From positions 1-43,889 of the forward strand of contig JAKVAY010000066.1 of NCBI GenBank assembly GCA_022447185.1: DNA of 43,889 nt, given 5' to 3'. Positions 17,304 through 26,504 of this stretch are shown one piece after another. Source of the DNA: Fuerstiella sp. Its GTDB lineage: Bacteria; Planctomycetota; Planctomycetia; Planctomycetales; Planctomycetaceae. A program made the position numbers and the translations under genes. How positions within the stretch are numbered: position 1 is the first letter of the stretch; each line of letters begins with the position of its first letter. Under the pieces are notes generated by a model. That model worked only from the letters and a program-made list of their open reading frames with translations, did no database searches and was not told the DNA's origin.

Positions 17304-18698
17304 TTGATACTGAAGCAGGATGACCATTCTGATCAGACGAAGTCTGAAAAAGAACATTCCGGTATGTGGCGAACAACGGATCATGTCGCCGTCGCCTGCG
17401 GACTGCTGCATCAGACAGTTTGCGGCTACGCGGTTTTCCTTCCGTTCATCCGACTGAGTTCGAATGAAGGGAATACTGCCGTCGTACCGATGCACTCTGC
17501 ACTACTGAGCGCGTGTCTGTTGATTGCCGCCGGCGCAAGCTTCCCATTGCATTCGAAGTTCTGTCGGACACTCGGACTTCATACAACCACACGAATCAGC
17601 CTGATGACTACGGCCGCCGGGATCATCGTGATCACCGTTAGTCCCGTGCCATGGATTATGTTTACCGGTTGCTTACTCACAGGATTCGGATCATTTGGTG
17701 AGTGGACGCCATCCGCGGAAATGACTCGGAGATCCCTGTCTTCAACGCATCTGTGGCGAGGCATGAGAATCCACAGCGCACTATTCTATATCGGTGCCCT
17801 TTTTGCGATCCTGACTGCCGCGTCGGAAACAATATCTGTTTTTGGCATGAGCGCAATCATGACATTGACGTGCGGTGCGCTCATTACTTGCGTTCGGCCA
17901 GCGCGAACACTCGCCATTACTGACAGCCCTTCAATTCCGGACCACGAAATTGATGCGATCTGTTCTCCCGGGTCGGCGACCAGCCATGAAGAGCGACAAC
18001 ATGCGTTGGCTTCCCCTCCAATCACCACGACCGATATGTCTACAACCGATGTCTGCGAATCAGAAGACTGCTGCAGCGTTCGGCCTGAATGGACACCAAC
18101 ACCCGTGTGGCTTGGAACGTGTATCGCGTGTGTGGGTGTTTACACAGTCTTTGCATTCCTGCCGGACCTGGTCAGTGGAGTGACCTGGCCATTTGCCCTC
18201 CTGGTTACCGCTGGTGGATTGTTCGGTACGTTCATCTTTCAGGCGGTCGTTCCGGCAACCGGATATGCTGTGCTGCTCGTTCCTGTGTGCATCGCGGGAA
18301 TACTGAGTTACGGAATTGAGCCATGGGTTCCAGTCGGCCTGATGGGGCCTCTGTTGATTTGTCAGGGAGCCGTGGCGGCAGCGATTTGGTGCGGCTGCAG
18401 TGGTCTGGTTGGTGAATCCTTTGTTGACTCATGTCAGTATAACAGTCGAACAATCGTTCTGATGATGGGGTGCATGGCTGCGGCCTGTGTCGGACTCATG
18501 ATCGGGGCCGGGGAAACCATAATTCCTGCGGTGTTTGCATCCTCAATCAACGGTCTCGTTTGCTTAATCACGATCCTGTTGTTGAGAAAGATCCCCAGCC
18601 TGGTTCTGTCACAGCGCCGTGAGGATGAAATAAGTCCTCGTGATGCGGAACGGATGCTTTCGGAATCATTTGGCACCGTGGGAGGACCTGCTGAGTGA
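17304..18698 (+). CDS. MFS-like polytopic membrane protein
   Basis: A 464-residue protein with about 12 hydrophobic segments in two halves, separated by a soluble loop (about residues 205-265) that is acidic and cysteine-containing (CESEDCCSV). The organisation suggests a major facilitator superfamily transporter, but I see no clear signature motif, so the call rests on topology. The start is uncertain: the TTG at 17304 has GGAG about 9 bases upstream, while the ATG at 17364 (MWRTTDHVAV) would begin just before the first membrane segment. The stop codon overlaps the GTG start of the next gene (GTGA), so the transporter and the regulator are translationally coupled; the regulator may respond to the transported compound. 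Confidence 0.6.
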   Translation: MILKQDDHSDQTKSEKEHSGMWRTTDHVAVACGLLHQTVCGYAVFLPFIRLSSNEGNTAVVPMHSALLSACLLIAAGASFPLHSKFCRTLGLHTTTRISLMTTAAGIIVITVSPVPWIMFTGCLLTGFGSFGEWTPSAEMTRRSLSSTHLWRGMRIHSALFYIGALFAILTAASETISVFGMSAIMTLTCGALITCVRPARTLAITDSPSIPDHEIDAICSPGSATSHEERQHALASPPITTTDMSTTDVCESEDCCSVRPEWTPTPVWLGTCIACVGVYTVFAFLPDLVSGVTWPFALLVTAGGLFGTFIFQAVVPATGYAVLLVPVCIAGILSYGIEPWVPVGLMGPLLICQGAVAAAIWCGCSGLVGESFVDSCQYNSRTIVLMMGCMAAACVGLMIGAGETIIPAVFASSINGLVCLITILLLRKIPSLVLSQRREDEISPRDAERMLSESFGTVGGPAE

Positions 18699-20068
18699 GT
18701 TCACGGCGCAGAAATTTGCTGGACCACGTGCTGATCGATACGGACAGTTGTCTGTGTATCATTGATACAAAACGGCGTATACGGTTCTTCAGTCCAGGTA
18801 TGGAATCCTGGACTGGCTGGCCAGCCTCACAAATTGAGGGTCTGTCATGCGACGGTCCAGGAGCGGAAACGACAACTGCTGCCGATCTGCTGGCGGCTGC
18901 GTTCAATCCGACCACGGCAAGCTGGAAAGGACAGACCCAGCTGTGGCAGGCTGTTCTCCCAACGGCAGACGGTGAAATTGTTCGTTCAGAATTTTGTTCG
19001 ATTCCAATCAGCAACACGTCGGGGCAGATCGAACGCGTGGTGATATTACGAACGAACCGGGACTCACGCTCTGAATCACATTCCGACCACTCAACAAGTC
19101 AGCAGTTACATGCAGAAGTAGCAGCATTGCGGGCCGACTTCAGAACGCGCCACAGCTGGGGCTCCTTCATTGGTGCTGATCGTTCAATAGCCCGTGCACG
19201 TCAACTGGCTGGTCTGCTGAAGAATTCTGACTGTCATTTCACGGTTACTGGTGACTCCGGAACCGGACGACGTCATCTCGCTCAGTGCATTCACGTAGGC
19301 AGGCCGGTTGCAGATTCGTCGTTCGTTCCCGTCTCCTGTGACCTGCTGTCAACCAAAGAATTTTATGACATATTTCGAGAGCTTCAGAACATCTCTGAAG
19401 AACATGCGCGGAGTCATGAGCATTTGGGACTGCTCGTTTTGGTTGATGTGGATCGAATGCCCAGAGAAGTTCAGCAGTGGTTACTGGACCAAAGAACAGT
19501 TGCACATTCCATTCGAATGGCTGCGACAAGCAGTGTTCCTCTCGAACGAGTCGTCGCTGAAGGATGGATGATTGACGAGTTTCAACAGTTGATTGCTCCG
19601 ATCGAAATCATGCTGCCACCGTTGCATCAACGAGGGCACGATGTCCTGCTGCTGGCACATGAATTCGTTCAGCAAAACCGACGACTGAATCGGACAGTGG
19701 CCATTGAACTGTCCCAGGAGGTTGCAGAAAAATTCCTGGCCTATCAATGGCCTGGAAATATCCGTGAGCTGCAACAGGTGATTCACGATGCGTGTCAAAC
19801 TTGCACCGTCGACATCATTGGAGTTGAAGACCTGTCGTTCGCTTTTCGAGCCGGAATGGAAGCTCAGAGTGTGGCACCTGACAGTGCAAAGCCCTTTCGG
19901 TCACTCGATGAACTGATTCGCAGTGCGGAACAAAGAATCGTGGAAGCCACACTGGCATCATGCGGTGGCAACAAGACCGAAGCGGCTCGCAGACTCGGAC
20001 TGACACGCCCCAGCTTCTATCGACGTCTCAAAGCAATTGAAGTGGCCAAAACGAGAGAACTGAATTGA
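18695..20068 (+). CDS. PAS / degenerate AAA+ / Fis-type transcription regulator
   Basis: A 457-residue protein with NtrC-family architecture: an N-terminal PAS domain (about residues 10-122), an AAA+ domain (about 150-385) and a C-terminal Fis-like helix-turn-helix (about 420-446, GGNKTEAARRLGLTRPSFYR). The AAA+ core is altered. Walker A is GDSGTGRR instead of GESGTGKE (residues 186-193). Walker B is VLVDVD instead of LFLDEI. The GAFTGA loop that contacts sigma-54 is missing, replaced by a short different segment. The late WPGNIRELQ motif is normal. By family knowledge it should not activate sigma-54 polymerase and probably binds and hydrolyses ATP poorly. It starts with GTG overlapping the stop of the MFS-like gene. 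It likely controls that operon or acts with sigma-70. Confidence 0.82.
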   Translation: MSSRRRNLLDHVLIDTDSCLCIIDTKRRIRFFSPGMESWTGWPASQIEGLSCDGPGAETTTAADLLAAAFNPTTASWKGQTQLWQAVLPTADGEIVRSEFCSIPISNTSGQIERVVILRTNRDSRSESHSDHSTSQQLHAEVAALRADFRTRHSWGSFIGADRSIARARQLAGLLKNSDCHFTVTGDSGTGRRHLAQCIHVGRPVADSSFVPVSCDLLSTKEFYDIFRELQNISEEHARSHEHLGLLVLVDVDRMPREVQQWLLDQRTVAHSIRMAATSSVPLERVVAEGWMIDEFQQLIAPIEIMLPPLHQRGHDVLLLAHEFVQQNRRLNRTVAIELSQEVAEKFLAYQWPGNIRELQQVIHDACQTCTVDIIGVEDLSFAFRAGMEAQSVAPDSAKPFRSLDELIRSAEQRIVEATLASCGGNKTEAARRLGLTRPSFYRRLKAIEVAKTRELN

Positions 20069-20730
20069 ACGAATGAAGTGCGTGACTTCTCGAAGCGTCA
20101 ACATGCCATGTTGCGTTGGCACAGGTGGTTCCGTAGAACCAATCTCACGGCAAATTCGATGCCTCGTACGATGGGAGCCCCGACCGTTACCCCAAAACCA
20201 GCAACACGAAAATCAAAGTCACATCCTGTTGGTCCAGGACGTTCCCGAATTATTCACTTGATATTATCAAAATCGTCATAGTGCTGTATGGGACGTGCTG
20301 CGAACAATTTAGTCAGTGATTGCCGGACGCTGACAATTTTTGATTTGTGAACCCGGTTCGACACAGCTCAATATAAGTCGTAGATTATGCTTCGATTCAA
20401 ATAAACAATCACGCTGGGATTTGGACTCTGTCGGTGTCTCCTCACAAGGGGCTGGTTCGACCGAATGGTAAGGGGCTGCCTCGTTCGGATTTGGGAGGGT
20501 CAACCAATGTCCCCTAACGCTGATATCATGGAAATGGAACCCTGGAACGGAGAAATCTGACGATTCAGACGAATGACGAATCTCTCAAAACACTTGGTTC
20601 CGGCAGAGTTGCAATCGGAATTATACTGAAACAAATATGAACAAAATGCCCCCTGTCGCACGAAGTGATCACGGCAGGTCTCAGTCCGCAGACGCGACAC
20701 AACATTATTGAGAGCAGCGAGAGACGTTTC
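20069..20730. other. Long intergenic region, 662 bases
   Basis: It holds a short frame with an excellent ribosome site at 20507-20560 (separate entry), a repeated AAGGGGCTG motif (about 20447-20480), and a -10-like TATACT at 20622-20627 without a matching -35. No long gene is convincing on either strand. The frame open from 20665 into the DUF2617-like gene lacks coding character before 20731. Confidence 0.5.
20507..20560 (+). CDS. Possible 17-residue leader peptide or small protein
   Basis: ATG at 20507 is preceded by GGGAGGG with 7 bases of spacing, among the best ribosome sites in the window. The frame reads MSPNADIMEMEPWNGEI and stops at 20560, 170 bases before the DUF2617-like gene. It could be a leader peptide or chance; no homology is recognised. 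Confidence 0.25.
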   Translation: MSPNADIMEMEPWNGEI

Positions 20731-21273
20731 ATGACAGTTCAGCTCACGCGCCCTGACGTCGCAGACATGGTGCTGCGAACCTATGAGCGGCCCCTTCATC
20801 CTGAATTGTTTGAGTCAGTTCGGTCCTGTTCCTTTTCTGTCGGCGGCCAGCGAGCAACAGTCTGCCTGGGGATGAGTGGCCATATGCTTGTGTTTCGTAC
20901 GGATGACAAAACGCTGACTGAGGTGGCCACCACCCGGGAGCACAGTCTGCCGGAACATCTGAAGGTGATCCATCGGCGACTGATTGGCTACAGGACTCAC
21001 ATGATTGACCTGCCTGGCGTCCGGTACCACTGCAGCTATCAGCTGGAACATGTTCCTGTTGACATTTATCTGCAGCTGCATCGGGAAATGGAAGCGGATG
21101 CCAAACATGCAGCTTTGGCTATCACAGTTCCTGGTGCGACGAATCACAGTCCGGACTGCATCAGTCAGCTGAAGTGCGATGTCCTTACGGAGGGCCTGGT
21201 GGTCCATGCCTTTCATACATTTCCGGAGAACACTGCCGTCCTGAGAACTCAAACACTGTTCGAACTGCTCTAG
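20731..21273 (+). CDS. DUF2617-like protein of unknown function
   Basis: A 180-residue soluble protein from the ATG at 20731. The frame is open from 20665, but the first 22 codons look spurious, and the sequence from MTVQLTRPDVADMVLRTYER reads like a family N-terminus. The pattern RPxVADMVLRTYERPLHPELFE followed by a small beta-rich region with GHMLVFRTDDKTLTEV and a late YHCSYQLEHVPVDIYLQLHR reminds me of DUF2617 proteins, known mainly from actinobacteria and planctomycetes, without a defined role. There is no signal peptide or membrane segment. It is separated by 600+ bases from the upstream regulator and by 242 bases from the downstream methylase gene. The family call is tentative. Confidence 0.55.
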   Translation: MTVQLTRPDVADMVLRTYERPLHPELFESVRSCSFSVGGQRATVCLGMSGHMLVFRTDDKTLTEVATTREHSLPEHLKVIHRRLIGYRTHMIDLPGVRYHCSYQLEHVPVDIYLQLHREMEADAKHAALAITVPGATNHSPDCISQLKCDVLTEGLVVHAFHTFPENTAVLRTQTLFELL

Positions 21274-21435
21274 TGCATCTTCAAACGCCTGGTTATGTGG
21301 TACCGTACTGACAATCGAAGTTGTGAGACTTCGGAGTTACACGCTGTCTGTCCTTTCACGATGTCAACGACGCTCCTGTTCTTAGGCCACATGACGAAAC
21401 GTTAGTCAACGTCGCTGACCGCGTCATCAGGCCCG

Positions 21436-21457
21436 CCCTGACACGATCCCGTCAGGG
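21436..21457 (+). terminator. Hairpin CCCTGAC-(8)-GTCAGGG
   Basis: A perfect 7-bp GC-rich stem with an 8-base loop, 163 bases after the DUF2617-like gene and 59 bases before the methylase gene. TTCT follows. It could be a terminator or a leader structure. Confidence 0.35.
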
Positions 21458-21515
21458 TTCTGGACGTTCCAGGCCACTCGTCAGTGCGATCTCATTCTCT
21501 GCAGACTTTCCTTCC

Positions 21516-22256
21516 ATGTTTCGGCTGAAGAATCCTCATTCGATCCTCGCTGCACTTCAACAGCGACCGGCCGCAGTAAAATCGATCGAAATTCGTAGTG
21601 GACGCCGTGCAGCATCGTGGGAAAAAATTGCAGAACAAGCGGCCGAGTACGGAATTTCCGTGACGAGTCACAGCACTGTACAGCTTCAACGCCGCCGCAG
21701 TCAGCGCACGCAGCGAACCGGCGGCAACTCTGCGCTTGTTGAACCTCCATCACCCGTTCCATTATCGGGACTGCTCCCTCAATCTGACCAGCCTGACAGA
21801 CTCTGGCTGGCGCTGGATACAGTTCAGGATCCCCAGAACCTCGGCGCCCTGTTCCGTCTGGCCGGTTTTTTTGGAGTCTGTGGAATTGTGATGACCCGGG
21901 ACAAGAGTGCTTCAATTACAGAAACAGTCTGTGATGTATCGGCCGGCGGAGTGGAACATGTCCCGTTTGCACAAGTGTCCAATCTGGCGCAGGCAATCAA
22001 AACAGCACAAGACGCCGGAATTTGGATCCTTGGAACGTGCGAACGGTCATCGACCAGTATTCGGAATCTACCTCGAGATCGCCACTGGATGCTGGTTGTT
22101 GGAAATGAAGGCGATGGATTGAGGCGACTGACGCGGGAAAAGTGCGATCAGCTTTGTTCGCTGCCAGCCGACGGACCCGTTTCATCGCTCAATGTCGCCA
22201 CAGCAGCTGCCGCCTGCCTTGCTGTTCTGTCGACTCCGCCCGAGTCGCATTGCTGA
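21516..22256 (+). CDS. rlmB: TrmH/SpoU-family RNA 2'-O-methyltransferase, RlmB-type
   Basis: A 246-residue SPOUT methyltransferase. The N-terminal substrate-binding part begins with NPHSILAALQQRP, the usual start of RlmB, which methylates G2251 of 23S rRNA. The three SpoU motifs are visible: motif 1 LDTVQDPQNLGALFRLAGFF, motif 2 MLVVGNEGDGLRRL, and motif 3 VSSLNVATAAAACL. A poorly conserved linker of about 35 residues (QLQRRRSQRTQRTGG region) joins the domains. Exact target (G2251 versus a tRNA Gm18-type site) cannot be settled from the sequence alone. It is convergent with the TPR lipoprotein gene, 28 bases away. Confidence 0.85.
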   Translation: MFRLKNPHSILAALQQRPAAVKSIEIRSGRRAASWEKIAEQAAEYGISVTSHSTVQLQRRRSQRTQRTGGNSALVEPPSPVPLSGLLPQSDQPDRLWLALDTVQDPQNLGALFRLAGFFGVCGIVMTRDKSASITETVCDVSAGGVEHVPFAQVSNLAQAIKTAQDAGIWILGTCERSSTSIRNLPRDRHWMLVVGNEGDGLRRLTREKCDQLCSLPADGPVSSLNVATAAAACLAVLSTPPESHC

Positions 22257-22284
22257 AACAATTTCCAGATCGTGTTGACTGTGA

Positions 22285-25200
22285 TCAGAGTCGGGACCTG
22301 GTCCGTCGAGCTTGGCGGCTGTGCGATTGTCGGTTTGCCTGCCCCTGGTACACACGAGCCAAACGCATCAGTTCGGCACGTTGTGCGACGGGGGCCACGT
22401 TGAAGGAGGATCGCACCACAGCATCGGCTTTCACATACTGTTTGGCTTCGGCATAACAGGCAGCCAGGGTATTCAGAAAGTCCCACTCCTGGTTGCAGGT
22501 CAGCCGGCACGCAACCGTTGCCATTTCCACAGCACGTTCCGGGTCTCTGACGTCCGGATTTTCTGCGGTCACCAGCAACCAGGCCAGGTTGTCGTAGGCC
22601 CTCGCAAATTCAGGATTAATCACTATGGCCTGTTCATAATTCTCCACAGCCTCCAGCGATCGGTTGACTCGATTCAGTGCGGCTGCCCGATTATTCCAGG
22701 CTCGAAACAGATCCGGCTGAATCTCAATCGCCTGATCCCAGCTGGCGATCGCTTTTTCGAACCGGTTCATTCCGAACAAAACATTTCCAGAATTGTACCA
22801 TGCAGCAGCGTGATTCTGATTGCGAGAGATTGCCTGACGATAGTGCTCAAGGGCACTCTCGTGTTCATTGTTGTGGGCCAGAATATTTCCACGGACATAC
22901 CAATAGTCCGCAGGCGAGGAATCCATCTCTATCGCCTGATCCAGGTCGGTATGTGCCGCAGAAAAATCACCCAGTCTCACATGGGCCAGTCCACGCTGAT
23001 AGCGCAGTCGAGCATTCTCAGGATCCAGTTCAATGGCACGACGCAGGTCACCAAGAGCAGCGTTAAACTGACCGGTTCGATGCAGCAGTCTCCCGCGTAG
23101 AGATATTGCCTGAACGTGGCCAGGATGATCTTCCAGGATCTGTGTAAGATCGCCGAACGCGTCGCGGTACCGCCCAACCTGTTCCAGCGTCTGGGCGCGT
23201 GCGAATCGTGCCTCGGTGTGTCCACGGACCTCTTTCAGAATATCTGACAGATCGCGAAGCTGACCATCGATGTCTGCAGCCCCCTGTCGACACTGGCATC
23301 GCATCCAAAGAAGATCTGCATTTTTCGAACACAGTGACAGTGAACGCATCTCCAGCAGGGCGTTCAGGTCTTCGAGCGCTGCCGGAAAATCGTTTAATTC
23401 CATCCGTGCCTCAGCACGCAGCAATCGTGCTGATTCACAATCGGAGTCTGCCGTCAGTATCACAGATGCATCTTCAATCACACCTTGGTGATTCCGTTCA
23501 TTTTTGCGAAGGATCGCTCTGGCGAGTCGGGAATCGACCGTTTGGGGATCGAGCTCAATCGCTCGACAAAAATCCTGTATAGCTTTTGTGGTCTCACCTT
23601 TCGACTGCATAGCCATGCCTCGAAGCTCAAACATGCGTGCTGTCGGTGTCGAATTTTTAAAGGCGTGGTTGATGTCATTAACAGCTTCCTGGACTTTTCC
23701 AAGTCCAAGCTGGACCGTAGCCCGTAATAGCCGCGCATCGATATGCGAATCATCCGCTTCCAGAGCCCGACTGGTGTCCAGAATTGCAGTCTCAGGATCC
23801 TGCCGGGCATATGCTGCAGAAGCTCTGATAAAGAAGAGAACTGTCGCGTTTGGTTCCTGCGATGGAATCCTTTGAAGAATTTTTCCGACTTCATCGAACT
23901 CCTGACGCTTCAGATGTAACACTGCTAGGCGTTCCATCGCGCGGGCATGCTCGGGTTCGATGTTTCTCACGTGTTCAAAATCTTTCGTGGCTTCAGTCAC
24001 GTTCCCCTGCAACTCGTGCAAACATCCACGGCGGTAATGAATCTCCGCATTGTCAGGCTGCAGATCCAGTACACACGACAGATCGGTAAATGCCGCTGCC
24101 GGTTGATTGGAATTCTCGTACGCGTTTGCCCGCTGAACGAGCAGTTCGCAATTCAACGGATCATCCGCCAGCAGCTCAGAAAGATCTTCAACGACCTGGT
24201 CCCACTGCTTTGACGCCACCTGCAGAAGCACCCGCTGCTGCAGAGCATGCGTACGGTGAGAGTCAAAGGAAGCAAGGCTGGTGTAGTCACGAAGCGCATC
24301 CTGGTCACGTTTAAGCTCGCAGAAAATACGGGCGCGAAGCTCTAAGAGTTCCGCCTTAGGCGTTGCGGAACCGTCCGACAGCTGTGACAGCAACTGTAGC
24401 GTCTGCTCCAACTGACCGTTCCTGAATCGACTGTGAGCCAGCCATTGGCCGTACAGTGGATCGTCCGGGCACAGCTTCCAGAGTTGTTCAAGATCTGCCA
24501 GCTCATTGGCATGATTACCGTTCTGCCGGTGCAATTGTGCACGCAGACCAAGGATATCTGCGTCCATCGGTTGCGGGCCGGCAGCGGACTCGAGGCATCT
24601 GAGTGCTGCTGCAACATCACCAGATGCCTCGAATGCCTGAGCGGCCTGCAGCAGCGCCGTTGATGAATCAGGCTGCAACCTCGCCAGACGAGAGAAATCT
24701 TCAGCCGCTTCCCGTTGGCGTCCCATTCCGTACAGCAGTTCCGCTCGAAATTGTCGAAACTCCGCCCGGTCGGACACAATTCGGCAGGCGATGGTGACAT
24801 CAGCCAGCGCACGTTCCGGATCGTCATCCGATTTATATATTCTGGCCCTTTCAAACCACGCCTGAGCGCAACTGCGATTGAGCCGGATTACTTTGCTGAG
24901 ATCCCGACTGGCCGGCTTCGATTCACCGATGTTGTGTCTTAGGGTACCGCGGCGCAACAACGCATCTTCATGATCAGGCTGCCACTGGATCACCAGATCA
25001 AGGTCGCTTATTGCTGCAACTGCCCGCCCCGCCTCCTGATGTAAACAGGCTCGATCAAAAAGCGCCTCGGTGAACTGCGGATTCAGAAAAATGGCGTGAG
25101 ACAGAGCTTCGAGTGCTTCTTCACGGTGGTCATGCAGGCGAAGAGCTGTTCCAAGAGTCCACCAGGCCCGAGGCCAGTCTGGTCGGGTCTTGAGAGCCTG

Positions 25201-25494
25201 ACGAATCTGCTGGACTGCTGCGGAGTAGTTTCCAAGACGCATCTGGCTGACTCCCCGGGCAAACACGGCTTCGTCCAGATCAACGTCGAGTGAAATCACT
25301 CGGTCCAGAATACGGATTGCGTCCTGATGAGATTCCTCTTGCTGTCGAATCACAGCCTGTTTCAGCAGTGAGCGGGCCTGCTGCTTTTGATCTGAGCACC
25401 CGATAAACAGCAGGAACGTCAGGAGAAACAGGCCCTGTCTGCATAAACAGCATTGTTGGGACAGAAAATTTTGAGGATACAGAGTCATAGGCAT
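22285..25494 (-). CDS. Giant tetratricopeptide-repeat lipoprotein
   Basis: A 1069-residue protein that is almost entirely TPR. After an N-terminal hydrophobic stretch ending FLLFIGC (Cys33, a relaxed lipobox) it carries repeats back to back; the typical pattern is seen many times, e.g. ALGDLRRAIELDPENARLRY and AIASWDQAIEIQPDLFRAWN. At 34 residues each the length allows about 30 repeats, forming a long superhelix anchored to a membrane. Repeats near the C-terminus (from about residue 750) are the most regular. The role is probably a protein-interaction scaffold. The start could also be Met3. It is convergent with the rlmB-type gene and divergent, across a 533-base gap, from a small membrane protein gene. 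No partner is identifiable. Confidence 0.88.
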   Translation of the reverse strand: MPMTLYPQNFLSQQCCLCRQGLFLLTFLLFIGCSDQKQQARSLLKQAVIRQQEESHQDAIRILDRVISLDVDLDEAVFARGVSQMRLGNYSAAVQQIRQALKTRPDWPRAWWTLGTALRLHDHREEALEALSHAIFLNPQFTEALFDRACLHQEAGRAVAAISDLDLVIQWQPDHEDALLRRGTLRHNIGESKPASRDLSKVIRLNRSCAQAWFERARIYKSDDDPERALADVTIACRIVSDRAEFRQFRAELLYGMGRQREAAEDFSRLARLQPDSSTALLQAAQAFEASGDVAAALRCLESAAGPQPMDADILGLRAQLHRQNGNHANELADLEQLWKLCPDDPLYGQWLAHSRFRNGQLEQTLQLLSQLSDGSATPKAELLELRARIFCELKRDQDALRDYTSLASFDSHRTHALQQRVLLQVASKQWDQVVEDLSELLADDPLNCELLVQRANAYENSNQPAAAFTDLSCVLDLQPDNAEIHYRRGCLHELQGNVTEATKDFEHVRNIEPEHARAMERLAVLHLKRQEFDEVGKILQRIPSQEPNATVLFFIRASAAYARQDPETAILDTSRALEADDSHIDARLLRATVQLGLGKVQEAVNDINHAFKNSTPTARMFELRGMAMQSKGETTKAIQDFCRAIELDPQTVDSRLARAILRKNERNHQGVIEDASVILTADSDCESARLLRAEARMELNDFPAALEDLNALLEMRSLSLCSKNADLLWMRCQCRQGAADIDGQLRDLSDILKEVRGHTEARFARAQTLEQVGRYRDAFGDLTQILEDHPGHVQAISLRGRLLHRTGQFNAALGDLRRAIELDPENARLRYQRGLAHVRLGDFSAAHTDLDQAIEMDSSPADYWYVRGNILAHNNEHESALEHYRQAISRNQNHAAAWYNSGNVLFGMNRFEKAIASWDQAIEIQPDLFRAWNNRAAALNRVNRSLEAVENYEQAIVINPEFARAYDNLAWLLVTAENPDVRDPERAVEMATVACRLTCNQEWDFLNTLAACYAEAKQYVKADAVVRSSFNVAPVAQRAELMRLARVYQGQANRQSHSRQARRTRSRL

Positions 25495-26027
25495 CGTTCT
25501 GCGTCCCGGTTAGCACCGACGAATGGACAGGCTGGAGCGACACAGTCCATACAGGATGACTACTCCTATCTCGCAACATCGGAAACCTCAGCAAAATGCT
25601 TCGATCTGATCTATTCCAGACAAATGATTCAGCCGGTAAAGCCGTCGCTAATCGACAGTCATTACCTGATCGGAACAGTTTCACATTTTAATGCCACAAC
25701 ATCGGTGCTAAACCCGTCGTTGGAATCCCTTGCCCAGATGTTCAGAGTGGAAAATTGATGGTTTTCTCCTTCCACAAGGCGTGTATGGGCAGACGTTGCC
25801 GGGAATACTGCAGGGAGAACGGGTCCTTATCCGAAAGTTGTCACTACCCCTGAATCACTTGATTCAGAACTCTCGCACGGTATTTCGGCCTCTCGGAAAG
25901 CAGTCATGTTGTGATCCACAGAGTCCAACGTGGGAAACAACATTCCAACGGCCGTTCAGAGTGACTGTCCAGGTCCCGCAGCACTCTGCCTCGCATCGAT
26001 CGGGTCCCAATGCCAGTGGAGGAAATA
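25495..26027. other. Divergent intergenic region, 533 bases
   Basis: Between the TPR lipoprotein (minus) and a small membrane protein (plus). The short frames here have no recognisable product. I see no clear promoter pair, hairpin or repeat. Confidence 0.5.
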
Positions 26028-26246
26028 ATGGATCTACAATCAATCGTCTCAGACAACCAGCTTGCTGTCGTTGGGTGTCTGGTCGCTCTGGGGATGTGCG
26101 GTGCGATTGCCGGACTCAGTTTTCAGTTTGGTGCGGCCGGAAAAAAACACATAGCGATGCCGCCAGACAGTCGGATTCACCGAATTCGTTCCGCGGATTT
26201 AGATCTGTCTGACTCATCGAACGAAGAAATACGTCCAGCTGCGTAA
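26028..26246 (+). CDS. Small single-pass membrane protein
   Basis: A 72-residue protein starting MDLQSIVSDN, with one strong membrane helix (about residues 12-36, VVGCLVALGMCGAIAGLSFQ) and a polar C-terminal tail. The ATG at 26028 is chosen over 26010 because GGAGGAAATA stands directly before it, a very strong ribosome site. The short tail ends RPAA. I do not recognise the family. It is followed after 258 bases by another small exported protein gene on the same strand. Confidence 0.6.
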   Translation: MDLQSIVSDNQLAVVGCLVALGMCGAIAGLSFQFGAAGKKHIAMPPDSRIHRIRSADLDLSDSSNEEIRPAA

Positions 26247-26504
26247 CTGGCAAGATCAGTTCCGTTTATTCCGTTTTCGAATCGACCGGTCATTCGGCTG
26301 GCGACTCACCAACGCTCTGAAGCGTGATCGACTCTACATTCTGACAAACCGGATATTGCGGCAAAGCTCCACAGTTGCCAGACTGGTAAGTTGAAATGTA
26401 CGTCTGAGATGTGTCCTCGGGTGATCAATCACCCGCTGAGAATTACAGTTCAATGTCTGTGTCGTTTAATTTTGGCCTCACTGTAAATAATCGGATGGTG
26501 CGGG

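Noticed and set aside
20440..20480. tmRNA or other structured RNA suggested by GGTTCGACCGAA and the AAGGGGCTG repeat
   Set aside because: No acceptor-like pairing or tag frame could be found around it; a short T-loop-like match alone is not enough.
25730..26212. 160-codon plus-strand frame before the small membrane protein
   Set aside because: It overlaps the better-supported gene at 26028 in another frame and has unusual composition, rich in Arg, Ser and Cys.
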